This document shows positions 1 to 8,267 of a stretch of 34,271 nt of DNA, in pieces. The position numbers and the translations under genes are program-made. The stretch is from the NCBI GenBank assembly GCA_024683485.1, contig JAIKYD010000028.1, positions 1-34,271 on the forward strand, in the 5' to 3' direction. Below the pieces are notes generated by a model. The model saw nothing but the letters and a program-made list of their open reading frames with translations. It was not told the DNA's origin and ran no database searches. Numbering within the stretch: the first letter of the stretch is position 1; the number at the start of each line of letters is the position of its first letter. Origin of the DNA: Saccharofermentans sp. Lineage in GTDB: Bacteria > Bacillota > Clostridia > Saccharofermentanales > Saccharofermentanaceae.

Positions 1-1680
1 GCAGAGACCGATACCCTCAGCACCGAGCTCACGGGCCTTCTTAGCATCGTTAGGTGTATCAGCGTTTGTACGTACTTCGAGTCTCTTGAACTCGTCAGCC
101 CACTTCATGATGCGGCCGAAGTAACCGTTGTTAGGATCAGCGTCTACCTGAGCGATAGCACCGTCATAGATCTTACCTGTAGAACCATCGAGGGAAATGA
201 TGTCACCTTCCTTGAATGTCTTACCGGCAAGTGTGAACTGCTTATTAGCTTCGTCCATAGCGATCTCGCCGCATCCGGATACGCAGCACTCACCCATACC
301 TCTTGCTACAACCGCAGCGTGTGATGTCATACCGCCTCTAACTGTGAGGATACCCTCAGCGGCCTTCATACCTGTGATATCTTCAGGAGATGTCTCGAGT
401 CTTACAAGGACTACCTTCTCTCCTCTGTCATGCCATGCTACAGCATCATCTGCTGTGAATACGATCTTACCGCAGGCAGCTCCCGGAGAAGCGCCTAAGC
501 CCTTGCCGATTGCCTCTGCTGCCTTGAGAGCTGCAGGGTCGAACTGAGGGTGAAGGAGTGTATCGAGGTTACGGGGATCGATCATTGCAACTGCTTCCTC
601 AGGTGTTCTCATACCTTCGTCAACCAGGTCGCAAGCGATCTTCATAGCAGCCTGAGCTGTTCTCTTACCGTTTCTTGTCTGGAGCATGTAGAGCTTACCG
701 TGTTCAACTGTGAACTCCATGTCCTGCATGTCTCTGTAGTGCTTCTCAAGTGTCTCACAAACCTGTGTGAACTGAGCGAATGCTTCAGGGAACTTCTGCT
801 CCATCTCAGCGATCTTCATAGGAGTACGAACGCCTGCAACAACATCCTCACCCTGTGCGTTTGTAAGGAACTCACCGAAGAGACCCTTCTCACCTGTGGC
901 AGGGTCACGTGTGAAAGCAACACCTGTACCGCAGTCGTCACCCATGTTACCGAATGCCATTGACTGAACGTTAACAGCTGTACCCCATGAATAAGGGATG
1001 TCGTTATCTCTTCTGTAAACGTTAGCTCTCGGGTTGTCCCAGCTTCTGAATACAGCCTTGATAGCGCCAACGAGCTGTTCCTTAGGATCTGTCGGGAAGT
1101 CAGAACCGATCTTTGCCTTGTACTCAGCCTTGAACTGTGAAGCGAGTTCCTTGAGATCATCAGCTGTAAGCTCTACGTCCTGCTTAACGCCTCTCTCAGC
1201 CTTCATCTTGTCGATGAGTTCTTCGAAATACTTCTTGCCGACTTCCATAACAACGTCGGAATACATCTGGATAAATCTTCTGTAGCAGTCCCAAGCCCAT
1301 CTGGGGTTATTGGACTTTGTAGCGATAACATCAACAACCTGCTCATTAAGACCGAGGTTAAGGATCGTGTCCATCATGCCAGGCATGGATGCTCTTGCAC
1401 CGGATCTTACGGATACGAGGAGCGGGTTCTCAAGATCACCAAACTTCTTGCCGGTGATCTCCTCGAGCTTAACGATGTACTCCATAACCTGCGCCATGAT
1501 CTCATCATTGATCTGACGTCCGTCTTCGTAGTACTTGGTGCATGCCTCTGTGCTGATCGTGAATCCCTGAGGAACAGGAAGACCGATGTTTGTCATCTCA
1601 GCAAGGTTGGCACCCTTACCGCCGAGGAGTTCGCGCATGTTGCCGTTGCCTTCGGTGAACAGGTAAACATACTTTGTCAT
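1..1680 (-). CDS. ppdK: Pyruvate, phosphate dikinase, N-terminal 560 residues (3' end outside the window)
   Basis: PPDK interconverts pyruvate, ATP and phosphate with phosphoenolpyruvate, AMP and pyrophosphate in the cytoplasm; anaerobes use it in PPi-linked glycolysis. The frame is open from the ATG at 1678-1680 to the window edge. It starts MTKYVYLFTEGNGNMRELLG and carries the ATP-grasp region (GGKGANLAEM near residue 21, SVRSGARASMPGMMDTILN near 90-108). The swivelling phosphohistidine motif GGMTSHAAVVARG lies around residue 450; its His carries the phosphoryl group. The C-terminal TIM-barrel PEP/pyruvate domain has only just begun (ANTPNDAKK-like segment) when the sequence stops. A Shine-Dalgarno AAAGGCGG sits at about 1692-1699. 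The gene follows glyS by 98 bases. The family assignment is secure; the missing end is due only to the window boundary. Confidence 0.97.
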   Translation of the reverse strand, partial: MTKYVYLFTEGNGNMRELLGGKGANLAEMTNIGLPVPQGFTISTEACTKYYEDGRQINDEIMAQVMEYIVKLEEITGKKFGDLENPLLVSVRSGARASMPGMMDTILNLGLNEQVVDVIATKSNNPRWAWDCYRRFIQMYSDVVMEVGKKYFEELIDKMKAERGVKQDVELTADDLKELASQFKAEYKAKIGSDFPTDPKEQLVGAIKAVFRSWDNPRANVYRRDNDIPYSWGTAVNVQSMAFGNMGDDCGTGVAFTRDPATGEKGLFGEFLTNAQGEDVVAGVRTPMKIAEMEQKFPEAFAQFTQVCETLEKHYRDMQDMEFTVEHGKLYMLQTRNGKRTAQAAMKIACDLVDEGMRTPEEAVAMIDPRNLDTLLHPQFDPAALKAAEAIGKGLGASPGAACGKIVFTADDAVAWHDRGEKVVLVRLETSPEDITGMKAAEGILTVRGGMTSHAAVVARGMGECCVSGCGEIAMDEANKQFTLAGKTFKEGDIISLDGSTGKIYDGAIAQVDADPNNGYFGRIMKWADEFKRLEVRTNADTPNDAKKARELGAEGIGLC

Positions 1681-1779
1681 TCTTTTATTCCGCCTTTCAT
1701 TTATTGAATTCTGTTTTTGTTTCTCATATGGCTTTCAACCGTTTGAAATCTATCTTATCTATTGTATCAGATATAGTTC

Positions 1780-3195
1780 TTAGAAATCGAACTTGTCACT
1801 GAAAAATTCATCGAGTTTGTCGATCGGGAATCTGATGTTGCCGGGCTCATACTCGACATTCTTCATTGAGTCTCTTTCTCTGATCGTTACACAGCCGTCG
1901 TTCTCGGAATCGAAGTCGTAAACAACGCAGTAAGGAGTTCCGATCTCGTCCTGTCTTCTGTAACGCTTACCGATGCTCTGTCTGTCGTCGAGCTCGCACA
2001 TGTATTTTTTCGAGAGCTTCTCGAAAATAGGCTGAGCCTTATCAGTAAGCTTCGCAGAAAGAGGAAGCACACCGATCTTGACAGGAGCAAGGAACGGATG
2101 GAAGTGCATTACCGTTCTGACGTCACCGCCCTCGAGTTCCTCCTCATCGTATGCGGAACAGAGGAATGCGAGCGTAACACGGTCAGCACCAAGTGACGGC
2201 TCGATAACATAAGGAATATACTTCTCATTCTTGTTCGGATCGAAATATGTGAGATCCTGCTTGGAGAATTCCATATGCTGCTTGAGATCGTAATCAGTAC
2301 GGTCTGCAATACCCCAGAGTTCGCCCCAGTCAGTGAACGGGAAAGCAAACTCGAAGTCAGTAGTTGCTCTTGAATAGAAAGCAAGCTCTTCCTTCGCATG
2401 ATCTCTTGTACGGAGTTCCTCCTCCTTTATTCCGAGACCGATGAGCCAATCGTGGCAGAACTTCTTCCAGTAATCAAACCACTCAAGGTCAGTACCAGGT
2501 TCACAGAAGAACTCCAGCTCCATCTGCTCGAATTCTCTTGTACGGAAGATAAAGTTTCCCGGAGTGATCTCGTTGCGGAAAGACTTGCCGATCTGGCAGA
2601 TTCCGAACGGGATCTTCTTTCTTGCCGAACGCTGAACGTTAGCAAAATTTACGAAAATACCCTGAGCTGTCTCAGGTCTTAAATAAACCTCATTTGTGGA
2701 ATCCTCGGTAACACCGATGAATGTCTTGAACATAAGGTTGAACTTACGGATATCTGTGAAGTTGTGACCGCCGCATACAGGACAGGGAATGTTCTTCTCC
2801 CTGATGTAAGCAACCATCTCTTCAGGACTCATACCCTCAACAGGAACATCCTCAATACCGTTCTCTTTATTCCAATCCTCAACAAGGTTATCTGCTCTCT
2901 GACGTGCCTTGCACTGCTTGCAGTCAATGAGTGGATCAGAGAATCCTCCGACATGGCCTGAAGCGACCCATGTCTTGGGGTTCATGATTATTGCTGCATC
3001 AAGTCCTACATTGTAGGGACTCTCCTGGACGAACTTCTTCCACCATGCGGCCTTAACATTATTCTTTAACTGGACACCCAACGGGCCGTAATCCCAAGCA
3101 TTAGCAAGACCACCGTAGATGTCGGAACCCGGATATACGAAGCCCCTTACCTTTGCAAGGGAAACTATCTTATCCATTGTTTTCTCTACTGCCAT
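1780..3195 (-). CDS. glyS: Glycyl-tRNA synthetase, homodimeric class II type
   Basis: Charges tRNA-Gly with glycine using ATP. The 471-residue protein is of the alpha-2 (single-chain) type found in many Firmicutes. It opens with [21 protein letters not shown], which holds motif 1. Motif 2 is [19 protein letters not shown] near residues 206-224 and motif 3 is [14 protein letters not shown] near 330-345. A C-terminal anticodon-binding domain follows, starting near [12 protein letters not shown]. Cysteine pairs (CKQC, CPVC) lie in the insertion at about residues 88-142. The ATG at 3193-3195 is preceded by AAGGGAG. The gene is 24 bases after rpoZ, so it is probably cotranscribed with yicC-remA-gmk-rpoZ. 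Two tRNA-Gly genes lie further right in the same window, but nothing links their expression to this gene. Confidence 0.97.
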   Translation of the reverse strand: MAVEKTMDKIVSLAKVRGFVYPGSDIYGGLANAWDYGPLGVQLKNNVKAAWWKKFVQESPYNVGLDAAIIMNPKTWVASGHVGGFSDPLIDCKQCKARQRADNLVEDWNKENGIEDVPVEGMSPEEMVAYIREKNIPCPVCGGHNFTDIRKFNLMFKTFIGVTEDSTNEVYLRPETAQGIFVNFANVQRSARKKIPFGICQIGKSFRNEITPGNFIFRTREFEQMELEFFCEPGTDLEWFDYWKKFCHDWLIGLGIKEEELRTRDHAKEELAFYSRATTDFEFAFPFTDWGELWGIADRTDYDLKQHMEFSKQDLTYFDPNKNEKYIPYVIEPSLGADRVTLAFLCSAYDEEELEGGDVRTVMHFHPFLAPVKIGVLPLSAKLTDKAQPIFEKLSKKYMCELDDRQSIGKRYRRQDEIGTPYCVVYDFDSENDGCVTIRERDSMKNVEYEPGNIRFPIDKLDEFFSDKFDF

Positions 3196-3219
3196 AATAG
3201 TTCTTTATCTCCCTTGCAC

Positions 3220-3657
3220 TTATTCTTCGTCTTCTGTCTCAGGCTCTTCTTCGCCTTCATAAACAGCTTCCTCTTCCTCATCGGAAGAACCGCCTGCAAG
3301 AGCATCAATAAGGTCATCAAGACCTTTGGAATTGAGACCGCCTGCAGCAGACATTCTTTCTGCTCTTTCTTCTTCGAGCATCTTTCTTCTGTTCTCGGCT
3401 TCTTCTCTTCTTCTGATCTTCTCTTCTCTCGTGATCGGAATAACTGCCTCATCCTCAACATCACCCTTTACAGCAACAACTTTATCAGCTGCTACTTCAC
3501 GGCATGCAAGGGATACAACGTTTGCAGCACCATCGTCATCAATCATGGGCTGTGCACCGTCTGTCAGTTCTCTGGCACGCTTGCTTACCAATACAGTAAG
3601 GTCATAAGGACTTGCCGACTTCTCTTTGAGTTTCTCGATTGAAGGATCTGTTAACAT
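3220..3657 (-). CDS. rpoZ: RNA polymerase omega subunit with long acidic C-terminal extension
   Basis: Omega binds the beta' subunit and helps assemble RNA polymerase. The N-terminal 65 residues match the family: PSIEKLKEKSASPYDL, then the VSKRAREL helix, then VVSLACREVAADKV, equivalent to the usual TIALEEIAEGKI segment. The protein has 145 residues, whereas many omega subunits have 65-100. The extra part is a charged, Arg/Glu-rich segment predicted to be helical (EEKIRRREEAENRRKMLEEE, residues about 76-98) and a very acidic tail (SSDEEEEAVYEGEEEPETED). The start ATG at 3655-3657 has GAGAGG upstream. It sits 20 bases after gmk, the usual gmk-rpoZ order. The function of the acidic extension is unknown. 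Confidence 0.9.
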   Translation of the reverse strand: MLTDPSIEKLKEKSASPYDLTVLVSKRARELTDGAQPMIDDDGAANVVSLACREVAADKVVAVKGDVEDEAVIPITREEKIRRREEAENRRKMLEEERAERMSAAGGLNSKGLDDLIDALAGGSSDEEEEAVYEGEEEPETEDEE

Positions 3658-3677
3658 CTTTTTACCTCTCTTCTCAT

Positions 3678-4301
3678 TTATTCAAGTTCTTTAGCTGTGT
3701 TTATATTCTTCGAAGCCTTAAGCTTTTCCGCGGTGATTATCGCAAGTATATTCCTTGCAGCGCTCTCAACATTGTCATTGGTGACTATATATTCGAATTC
3801 CCCGGCACGTTTGATCTCGGCTCTTGCCTGTTCCATTCTTTTCCGGATCTTCTCCTCGGTCTCGGTGCCTCTTCCCCTTAATCTGTTCTCGAGTTCTTCC
3901 ATTGATGGAGGAAGAATAAATATCGTGACTGTATCTACATCAAACTTGCGGTTAAGTGCGAGACTTCCTTCTATAGTTATATCGAAAAGAACATCCTGAC
4001 CTTTGCCGACCATCTCTGCCAGAGGCTCTGCAGGCGTACCGTAGTAGTTATCAACATACTTGTCATACTCTACGATCTTGCCGTCTCTTATCATCTGCTC
4101 GAATTCTTCAGTTGTTCTGAAATAATACTCAACTCCGTCTTTCTCCTGCCCTCTCGGAGCTCTCGTCGTCACGGAGATTGAATGCCCCACACTTCCGGGA
4201 TTAGCCTGTTCCAGAAGTTCCTCAACTCTCGCAAGGACTGTGCCCTTTCCAACACCTGAAGGGCCTGAAACTGCTACGATCAATCCTCTGAAATCACTCA
4301 T
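3678..4301 (-). CDS. gmk: Guanylate kinase
   Basis: Phosphorylates GMP to GDP with ATP in purine nucleotide metabolism. The 207-residue protein starts MSDFRGLIVAVSGPSGVGKG with the P-loop GPSGVGKGT at residues 12-20. It continues with the GMP-binding segment SVTTRAPRGQEKDGVEYYF and TPAEPL. The lid region is near LENRLRGRGTETEEKI. An upstream in-frame extension exists, but the ATG at 4299-4301 has a strong AAAGGAG 10 bases upstream and matches the family start. Its ATG overlaps the remA stop in an ATGA, so translation is probably coupled to remA. Confidence 0.97.
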   Translation of the reverse strand: MSDFRGLIVAVSGPSGVGKGTVLARVEELLEQANPGSVGHSISVTTRAPRGQEKDGVEYYFRTTEEFEQMIRDGKIVEYDKYVDNYYGTPAEPLAEMVGKGQDVLFDITIEGSLALNRKFDVDTVTIFILPPSMEELENRLRGRGTETEEKIRKRMEQARAEIKRAGEFEYIVTNDNVESAARNILAIITAEKLKASKNINTAKELE

Positions 4302-4534
4302 TCCAGCATCTCCTTTATCTCTGCTGTGGCAAGTGCGGATGTGAGTATAAGCCCGCTGTCCGTAACTATAACCGACTTGCACTTCTTGCCTGCACAGCAG
4401 TCGACCAGCATTCCTCTGTCCTTGGAATCCTGCATCATGCGTCTTACTGGTGAGGACTCTGCGGCAGCAACGCATATAATGCGCGAAGCCTGTGCTATAT
4501 TGCCGAAGCCAATGTCGATAAATCCTGATGCCAT
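4298..4534 (-). CDS. remA: RemA family DNA-binding regulator (DUF370)
   Basis: In Bacillus subtilis RemA is a small ring-forming DNA-binding protein that activates extracellular-matrix and osmoprotection genes. The 78-residue product aligns along its length with that family: FIDIGFGNIAQASRIICV, then SSPVRRMMQDSKDRGMLVD, then a SVIVTDSGLILTSAL strand. The start ATG at 4532-4534 follows AAAGGCAG. It lies between yicC (14 bases) and gmk (4-base overlap), the conserved Clostridia arrangement. A role in surface-layer or matrix control here is inferred from the family only. The window also carries a surface-protein cluster, but no RemA target site was identified. Confidence 0.92.
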   Translation of the reverse strand: MASGFIDIGFGNIAQASRIICVAAAESSPVRRMMQDSKDRGMLVDCCAGKKCKSVIVTDSGLILTSALATAEIKEMLE

Positions 4535-4548
4535 CTTCTGCCTTTCAG

Positions 4549-5436
4549 TTATACGAGATTCTGTATCTGTTCCCTGATCTCTTCAACAAGATTCTTCATC
4601 GAAAGAACCCTTGAAGTGATCTCTATATCATTTGCTTTGCTTCCTGTCGTATTGACCTCACGGTTGATCTCCTGAACCAGGAAATCCATCTTCTTTCCAA
4701 CCGTTCCTTCATCAGCCAGGATCTTTCTGGCCTGTGAAAAGTGTGAGGACAGTCTTGCCATCTCTTCATCAATAGCACACTTGTCTGCAAATATGGCTAC
4801 CTCAGCTGCAAGACGGTTATCATCGTAGAATTCCCGCTGATCGCTGGTAAGGATCTCGTTGATCCTTGCGCTAAGCTTCTGTTTATATACTTCTATCACT
4901 TCAGGGGATCTTGCTGTGACTTCACCTCTCAGAACCTCAAGAGAATCGATCTTTGTAAGTATCGATGCTACGAGGTTGTCCCCTTCCCTCTTCCTCATTG
5001 AAAGCATTCCGTCTATTGCAATATTCAGTGTCTCGAGAAGTTCCCTGCTTGCAGCTTCCTCATCGATCTCATTCTGGGTAACGCTCAGCACATCCTGCAT
5101 TGTTGCTATTCTCGCAACGCCGAAATCATCTTCTCTTCCGGTAACCGCGCTTATCGCCTTGGCGGCTTCGGAATACTCTTTGGCAAGTCCGGAATTAACG
5201 GTAACTATCTGACCGGATTCACCCTGGTCATCATAGTTGATAAAGACATCGATCTTGCCTCTTAACAGTCTGTCAGTTATTACGCGACGGATCTCGCTGT
5301 CAAGATAGTTAAACATCCTTGGCATCCTGATCGAAATATCGCAAAATCTGGAATTAACTGATTTGATCTCAATACTGTATTTTCTGGTATCAAATACTTT
5401 CTCGCCACGGCCAAAGCCTGTCATCGAGTATGCCAT
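4549..5436 (-). CDS. yicC: YicC/YloC family protein (predicted endoribonuclease)
   Basis: YicC-family proteins are cytoplasmic; members have been reported as endoribonucleases acting on small RNAs and mRNAs. The 295-residue protein has both signature ends: MAYSMTGFGRGE at the start (YicC_N) and REVNTTGSKANDIEITSRVL followed by MKNLVEEIREQIQNL at the end (DUF1732). The normal family length is about 290. The ATG at 5434-5436 has GAGGTGA upstream. It is the first gene of the likely yicC-remA-gmk-rpoZ-glyS unit. A promoter-like sequence and a hairpin with a T-run precede it, see the separate entries. Confidence 0.93.
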   Translation of the reverse strand: MAYSMTGFGRGEKVFDTRKYSIEIKSVNSRFCDISIRMPRMFNYLDSEIRRVITDRLLRGKIDVFINYDDQGESGQIVTVNSGLAKEYSEAAKAISAVTGREDDFGVARIATMQDVLSVTQNEIDEEAASRELLETLNIAIDGMLSMRKREGDNLVASILTKIDSLEVLRGEVTARSPEVIEVYKQKLSARINEILTSDQREFYDDNRLAAEVAIFADKCAIDEEMARLSSHFSQARKILADEGTVGKKMDFLVQEINREVNTTGSKANDIEITSRVLSMKNLVEEIREQIQNLV

Positions 5437-5474
5437 GTGATTACGTCACCTCAGATTCAGAAATAGACAAAAAA

Positions 5475-5514
5475 GAGCCTGCCGCATAAAGGAATATCCC
5501 CTAAGCTTAGGCTC
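5475..5514 (-). terminator. Hairpin with T-run in the yicC leader
   Basis: On the minus strand GAGCCT (5514-5509) pairs with AGGCTC (5480-5475), and six Ts follow (5474-5469). The 28-base interior contains a further possible small hairpin (AGGGGATATTCCT). It lies between a promoter-like sequence and yicC, so it may be an attenuator instead of a simple terminator. The stem is only 6 bp long. Confidence 0.45.
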
Positions 5515-5531
5515 GCAAATTATTATATATT

Positions 5532-5559
5532 ATTATATAAAGTATGTCTATCAAAACAA
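5532..5559 (-). promoter_or_regulatory. Candidate promoter for yicC-remA-gmk-rpoZ-glyS
   Basis: On the minus strand TTGTTT (5559-5554) and TATAAT (5537-5532) are separated by 16 bases. A second TATAAT at 5527-5522 lies just downstream. The region is very AT-rich, so chance matches are possible. Transcription would start near 5525 and give a leader of about 90 bases before yicC. Confidence 0.5.
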
Positions 5560-5570
5560 TTTTATGTATC

Positions 5571-5601
5571 CCGCAAACGCCTTATTTCATTGCGTTTGCG
5601 G
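5571..5601 (-). terminator. Inverted repeat after the DUF2142 gene, probable terminator
   Basis: A perfect 10 bp stem (CCGCAAACGC at 5571-5580 with GCGTTTGCGG at 5592-5601) surrounds an 11-base loop, 28 bases past the stop codon of the DUF2142 gene. On the minus strand it is preceded by an A-run and followed by GATACATAAAATTGTTTT. The better T-run lies on the plus-strand side, so it may act in both directions. Confidence 0.6.
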
Positions 5602-5628
5602 ACTCGAAATTTTTTTACCCCCGTCAGT

Positions 5629-7554
5629 TCACCTGCCGAGATAAAGGTTCATCATGGCTATTACCGATGCCACTGTTCCGGCAGCGAAAACAAGCAGACC
5701 TGCCGATCTGACAACGCCGGCACGCGCCGTCAGCTTTTCGAGACTCTTCGGCTCGAGTTTGGAACTCAGGAATTCAACAAGACTCACAAACAGCATGATT
5801 ATAAGCGGTGCAGCAGGTCTGAAGTATCTTCCCTGAACACCCATGATGAGAATATAGTCAACCGGGGTATCGTGAAGCAGCATGGCAGGGGTGCCGATAA
5901 AGAACAGCAGAATAGCAGCAACAAAAGAGACAGCCTGAGGTCTAGTAACTTTTGATACCTTTTCCGATGCGATAACACTGACAACAGTTGCGGTCAGGAT
6001 AATGACAATAATGGCAACAGGAATTGCCTCTTCATTCCATCCTTCGCATCTTCCAACACTGTCTGTAATGATCTCACCGGAGAAATAACACAGTGTAAAG
6101 AAGCACATCATAAGATACTTAAAAGGATGATACAGAGCAAAATCAGCTGAGAAAAAGCCATCCCCGCCGGTTAACTGGAAGAGCTGTTCCCCACTTGGCT
6201 TAAGCAGGACATTGCTTACAAGAATGCCTGCAAACGCTGCGGCGGCAAGAATAAACGGAAGAATATTCCTGCGGCTTTTTAACGGCTTTGCAAGAAGCAT
6301 AAATACAACAGGGATAAGGATAACATAAGCACCGCCTTTGACACTTCCCACTAAGAAAAACCATATGATCGCTTCTATGATATTCTTTGTGGTCCGGGAA
6401 TCCTCATCTTCCTTGAAACAATACAACTGCGCAAATGAACAGATAACATATGTCAGCACGGGACCGTCATAACTGAATGCCGTAATGTAACATAGCGACA
6501 TAGGAAAGAGCGATACAAGTGTCAGAAGATAAGCAACATTTTGAGACTTGACCTTTCTTATCGAACGCCATGTCAGGAAGACAAACAGCACACCCTGCAA
6601 ATATCTTGCAAGATGAATAATATACATCGGCGAAAGCCTCATAAGTCTTCCTAACGCGAGGCCTGCAGAAAGAGGGAGATAATTAAATATTCCGTAGAAG
6701 AGCATGTAAGAGTAGTCTGCTCCGTCAGAAGGAACCATAGCGGTCTTATCAGCAGATACAAAAATATCATTGTTCAACACAACAGGAAGATAAATATCTC
6801 CTGCCGGATTAGGCCTGTATCCTCCATCGTAAACAAACCTCTTCCATGAACCTCTGAAAAATTCAACATCACATTCACGAGCAATCCAGCCGGAACCCTT
6901 GCCGAGCAGGATATTAGAGAACCTGTATGCCGCCTGGAAATGCGCATCTGAATCATGTGCAGTCCATGCCGGGAATAACACAGGATAGACACCGAGCCCG
7001 AGTGTTATTGCTCCGATAAGATAGAACTTGGAAGGCGTGAGATTGTCTGTCAGAAATGCAAAGCTTACGAAGAAAACAAACAAAGCCGTAAACAAAGTAA
7101 CATACGCAAAGATCATTCCGTTTGGACTGCCGTTTTTATACAAATGCAGATCCACAGTACCGCCGTCTTCCATGGGTTCGATAGCCTTGTAGACCAGTGG
7201 TGATTCAAGCATTATGCGAAGCACATCAGTGCCTGTGTTTTTTATCGTAAGTTTATAGTAGTCTTCAGATATTTTAGAGACATTGCCTTCGTATTCTTTC
7301 GAAGGTGAATCAGCAAAAATATCGAAGCCTATCTCATCAAATTCAGTGAAAGACCTGAACTTTACTTCTATGCTCCCGCCCGGTTCAACCTCAACCGCAC
7401 CAACCGGACTCTGAGGTCTGAAGATCGCAGTCTTATCAGGAAAAACAGGCTTGAAGATGAACATCAAAAGTACCGCAGCAGCTGCAAGAACAAGAGACGT
7501 GATAACGGCTCTCGGAGGTTTGCTTAGATAGTTCTTCAATCCTGACAGTCTCAT
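5629..7554 (-). CDS. DUF2142 family polytopic membrane protein
   Basis: A 641-residue membrane protein. A first membrane segment (about residues 16-35, VITSLVLAAAAVLLMFIF) is followed by an extracytoplasmic beta-type region of about 90 residues and then roughly ten or more hydrophobic segments. The DUF2142 signature is the loop VYPVLFPAWTAHDSDAHFQA near residues 185-205, with an acidic DSDAHF where related proteins have DEPAHF. The family resembles GT-C type lipid-linked sugar transferases of the cell envelope, but no reaction is established. Its ATG overlaps the stop of the phosphoesterase gene in an ATGA. It ends the unit HPr-uvrC-phosphoesterase-DUF2142. A link with the glycosyltransferases at 20.9-22.6 kb is possible but unproven. 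Confidence 0.8.
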   Translation of the reverse strand: MRLSGLKNYLSKPPRAVITSLVLAAAAVLLMFIFKPVFPDKTAIFRPQSPVGAVEVEPGGSIEVKFRSFTEFDEIGFDIFADSPSKEYEGNVSKISEDYYKLTIKNTGTDVLRIMLESPLVYKAIEPMEDGGTVDLHLYKNGSPNGMIFAYVTLFTALFVFFVSFAFLTDNLTPSKFYLIGAITLGLGVYPVLFPAWTAHDSDAHFQAAYRFSNILLGKGSGWIARECDVEFFRGSWKRFVYDGGYRPNPAGDIYLPVVLNNDIFVSADKTAMVPSDGADYSYMLFYGIFNYLPLSAGLALGRLMRLSPMYIIHLARYLQGVLFVFLTWRSIRKVKSQNVAYLLTLVSLFPMSLCYITAFSYDGPVLTYVICSFAQLYCFKEDEDSRTTKNIIEAIIWFFLVGSVKGGAYVILIPVVFMLLAKPLKSRRNILPFILAAAAFAGILVSNVLLKPSGEQLFQLTGGDGFFSADFALYHPFKYLMMCFFTLCYFSGEIITDSVGRCEGWNEEAIPVAIIVIILTATVVSVIASEKVSKVTRPQAVSFVAAILLFFIGTPAMLLHDTPVDYILIMGVQGRYFRPAAPLIIMLFVSLVEFLSSKLEPKSLEKLTARAGVVRSAGLLVFAAGTVASVIAMMNLYLGR

Positions 7555-8267
7555 ATGATCTTCACAGGCTTAAAACCAACATAATCAGCTGAAGCGCAAA
7601 TAAATTCCGTACCCTCAAAATCACCTTCAAAAACCTTCTTGTGCGCTTTTCCGTGAAGGTGCCCGTAAACACAGATATCAATGCCGCCTTCCGCCATCAT
7701 TTCCGCAAATTCAGTAAAATCCTGTTTGGCTGTAACAGGCGGATAGTGGATCATCATAATATGCTTTTTAGCGTGATCCGGATCAACCTTGCCGAGTTCT
7801 TCAATACATAGCTTTATCCTGGATTTCTCACGCTCATATATCTTTCTGTTGTCAGAGCCTTCGATACTCTCCTTGGTCTCGATCATCCAGCCTCTGGTAC
7901 CTGTGACCAGACAGTCATCCGCATCAACGACATTTGTCCTGATAAAGAAAAGATTATCAAATCCTTTATCCCGGAGAACGTTTTCCATTTTCTTCAAAGT
8001 AGTCCACCAGTAATCGTGATTACCGCGTGACAGAAGCTTGCGTCCGGGCAGCTCTGAAATAAACCTGAAATCCTCTTCTGCCTGCTCGATATAAGTTGCC
8101 CATGAAATGTCACCCGGAATAAGCACAGTATCAGAGCAGGTAACTGTCTCAGTCCAGTTATCCCTGACCCTTTCAATATACTCTCCCCAGGACTGCCCAA
8201 ACACCTCCATCGATTTGTCGGGGTTGCTTAGGGACAGGTGAAGATCTGCCAGCGCAAATATCGACAT
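7551..8267 (-). CDS. Calcineurin-like metallophosphoesterase
   Basis: A 238-residue cytoplasmic phosphohydrolase with all five metal-binding blocks in order: ADLHLS (residues 7-12), GDISW near 52-56, GNHDYWW near 81-87, a single His in the MMIHYPP block, and GHLHG near 198-202. The organisation resembles the stand-alone predicted phosphohydrolases of COG1768. The natural substrate is unknown. The start codon overlaps the uvrC stop in TAATG and the stop overlaps the DUF2142 start in ATGA, so all three are probably translated from one mRNA. No signal peptide or membrane segment is present. Confidence 0.88.
   Translation of the reverse strand: MSIFALADLHLSLSNPDKSMEVFGQSWGEYIERVRDNWTETVTCSDTVLIPGDISWATYIEQAEEDFRFISELPGRKLLSRGNHDYWWTTLKKMENVLRDKGFDNLFFIRTNVVDADDCLVTGTRGWMIETKESIEGSDNRKIYEREKSRIKLCIEELGKVDPDHAKKHIMMIHYPPVTAKQDFTEFAEMMAEGGIDICVYGHLHGKAHKKVFEGDFEGTEFICASADYVGFKPVKII

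Noticed and set aside
1733..1748. Small inverted repeat between glyS and ppdK (TTTCAA/TTGAAA)
   Set aside because: Six pairs and no T-run; too weak to call a terminator.
4302..4475. N-terminal extension of gmk
   Set aside because: Overlaps remA in another frame; the ATG at 4299-4301 has a strong ribosome binding site and the family start.
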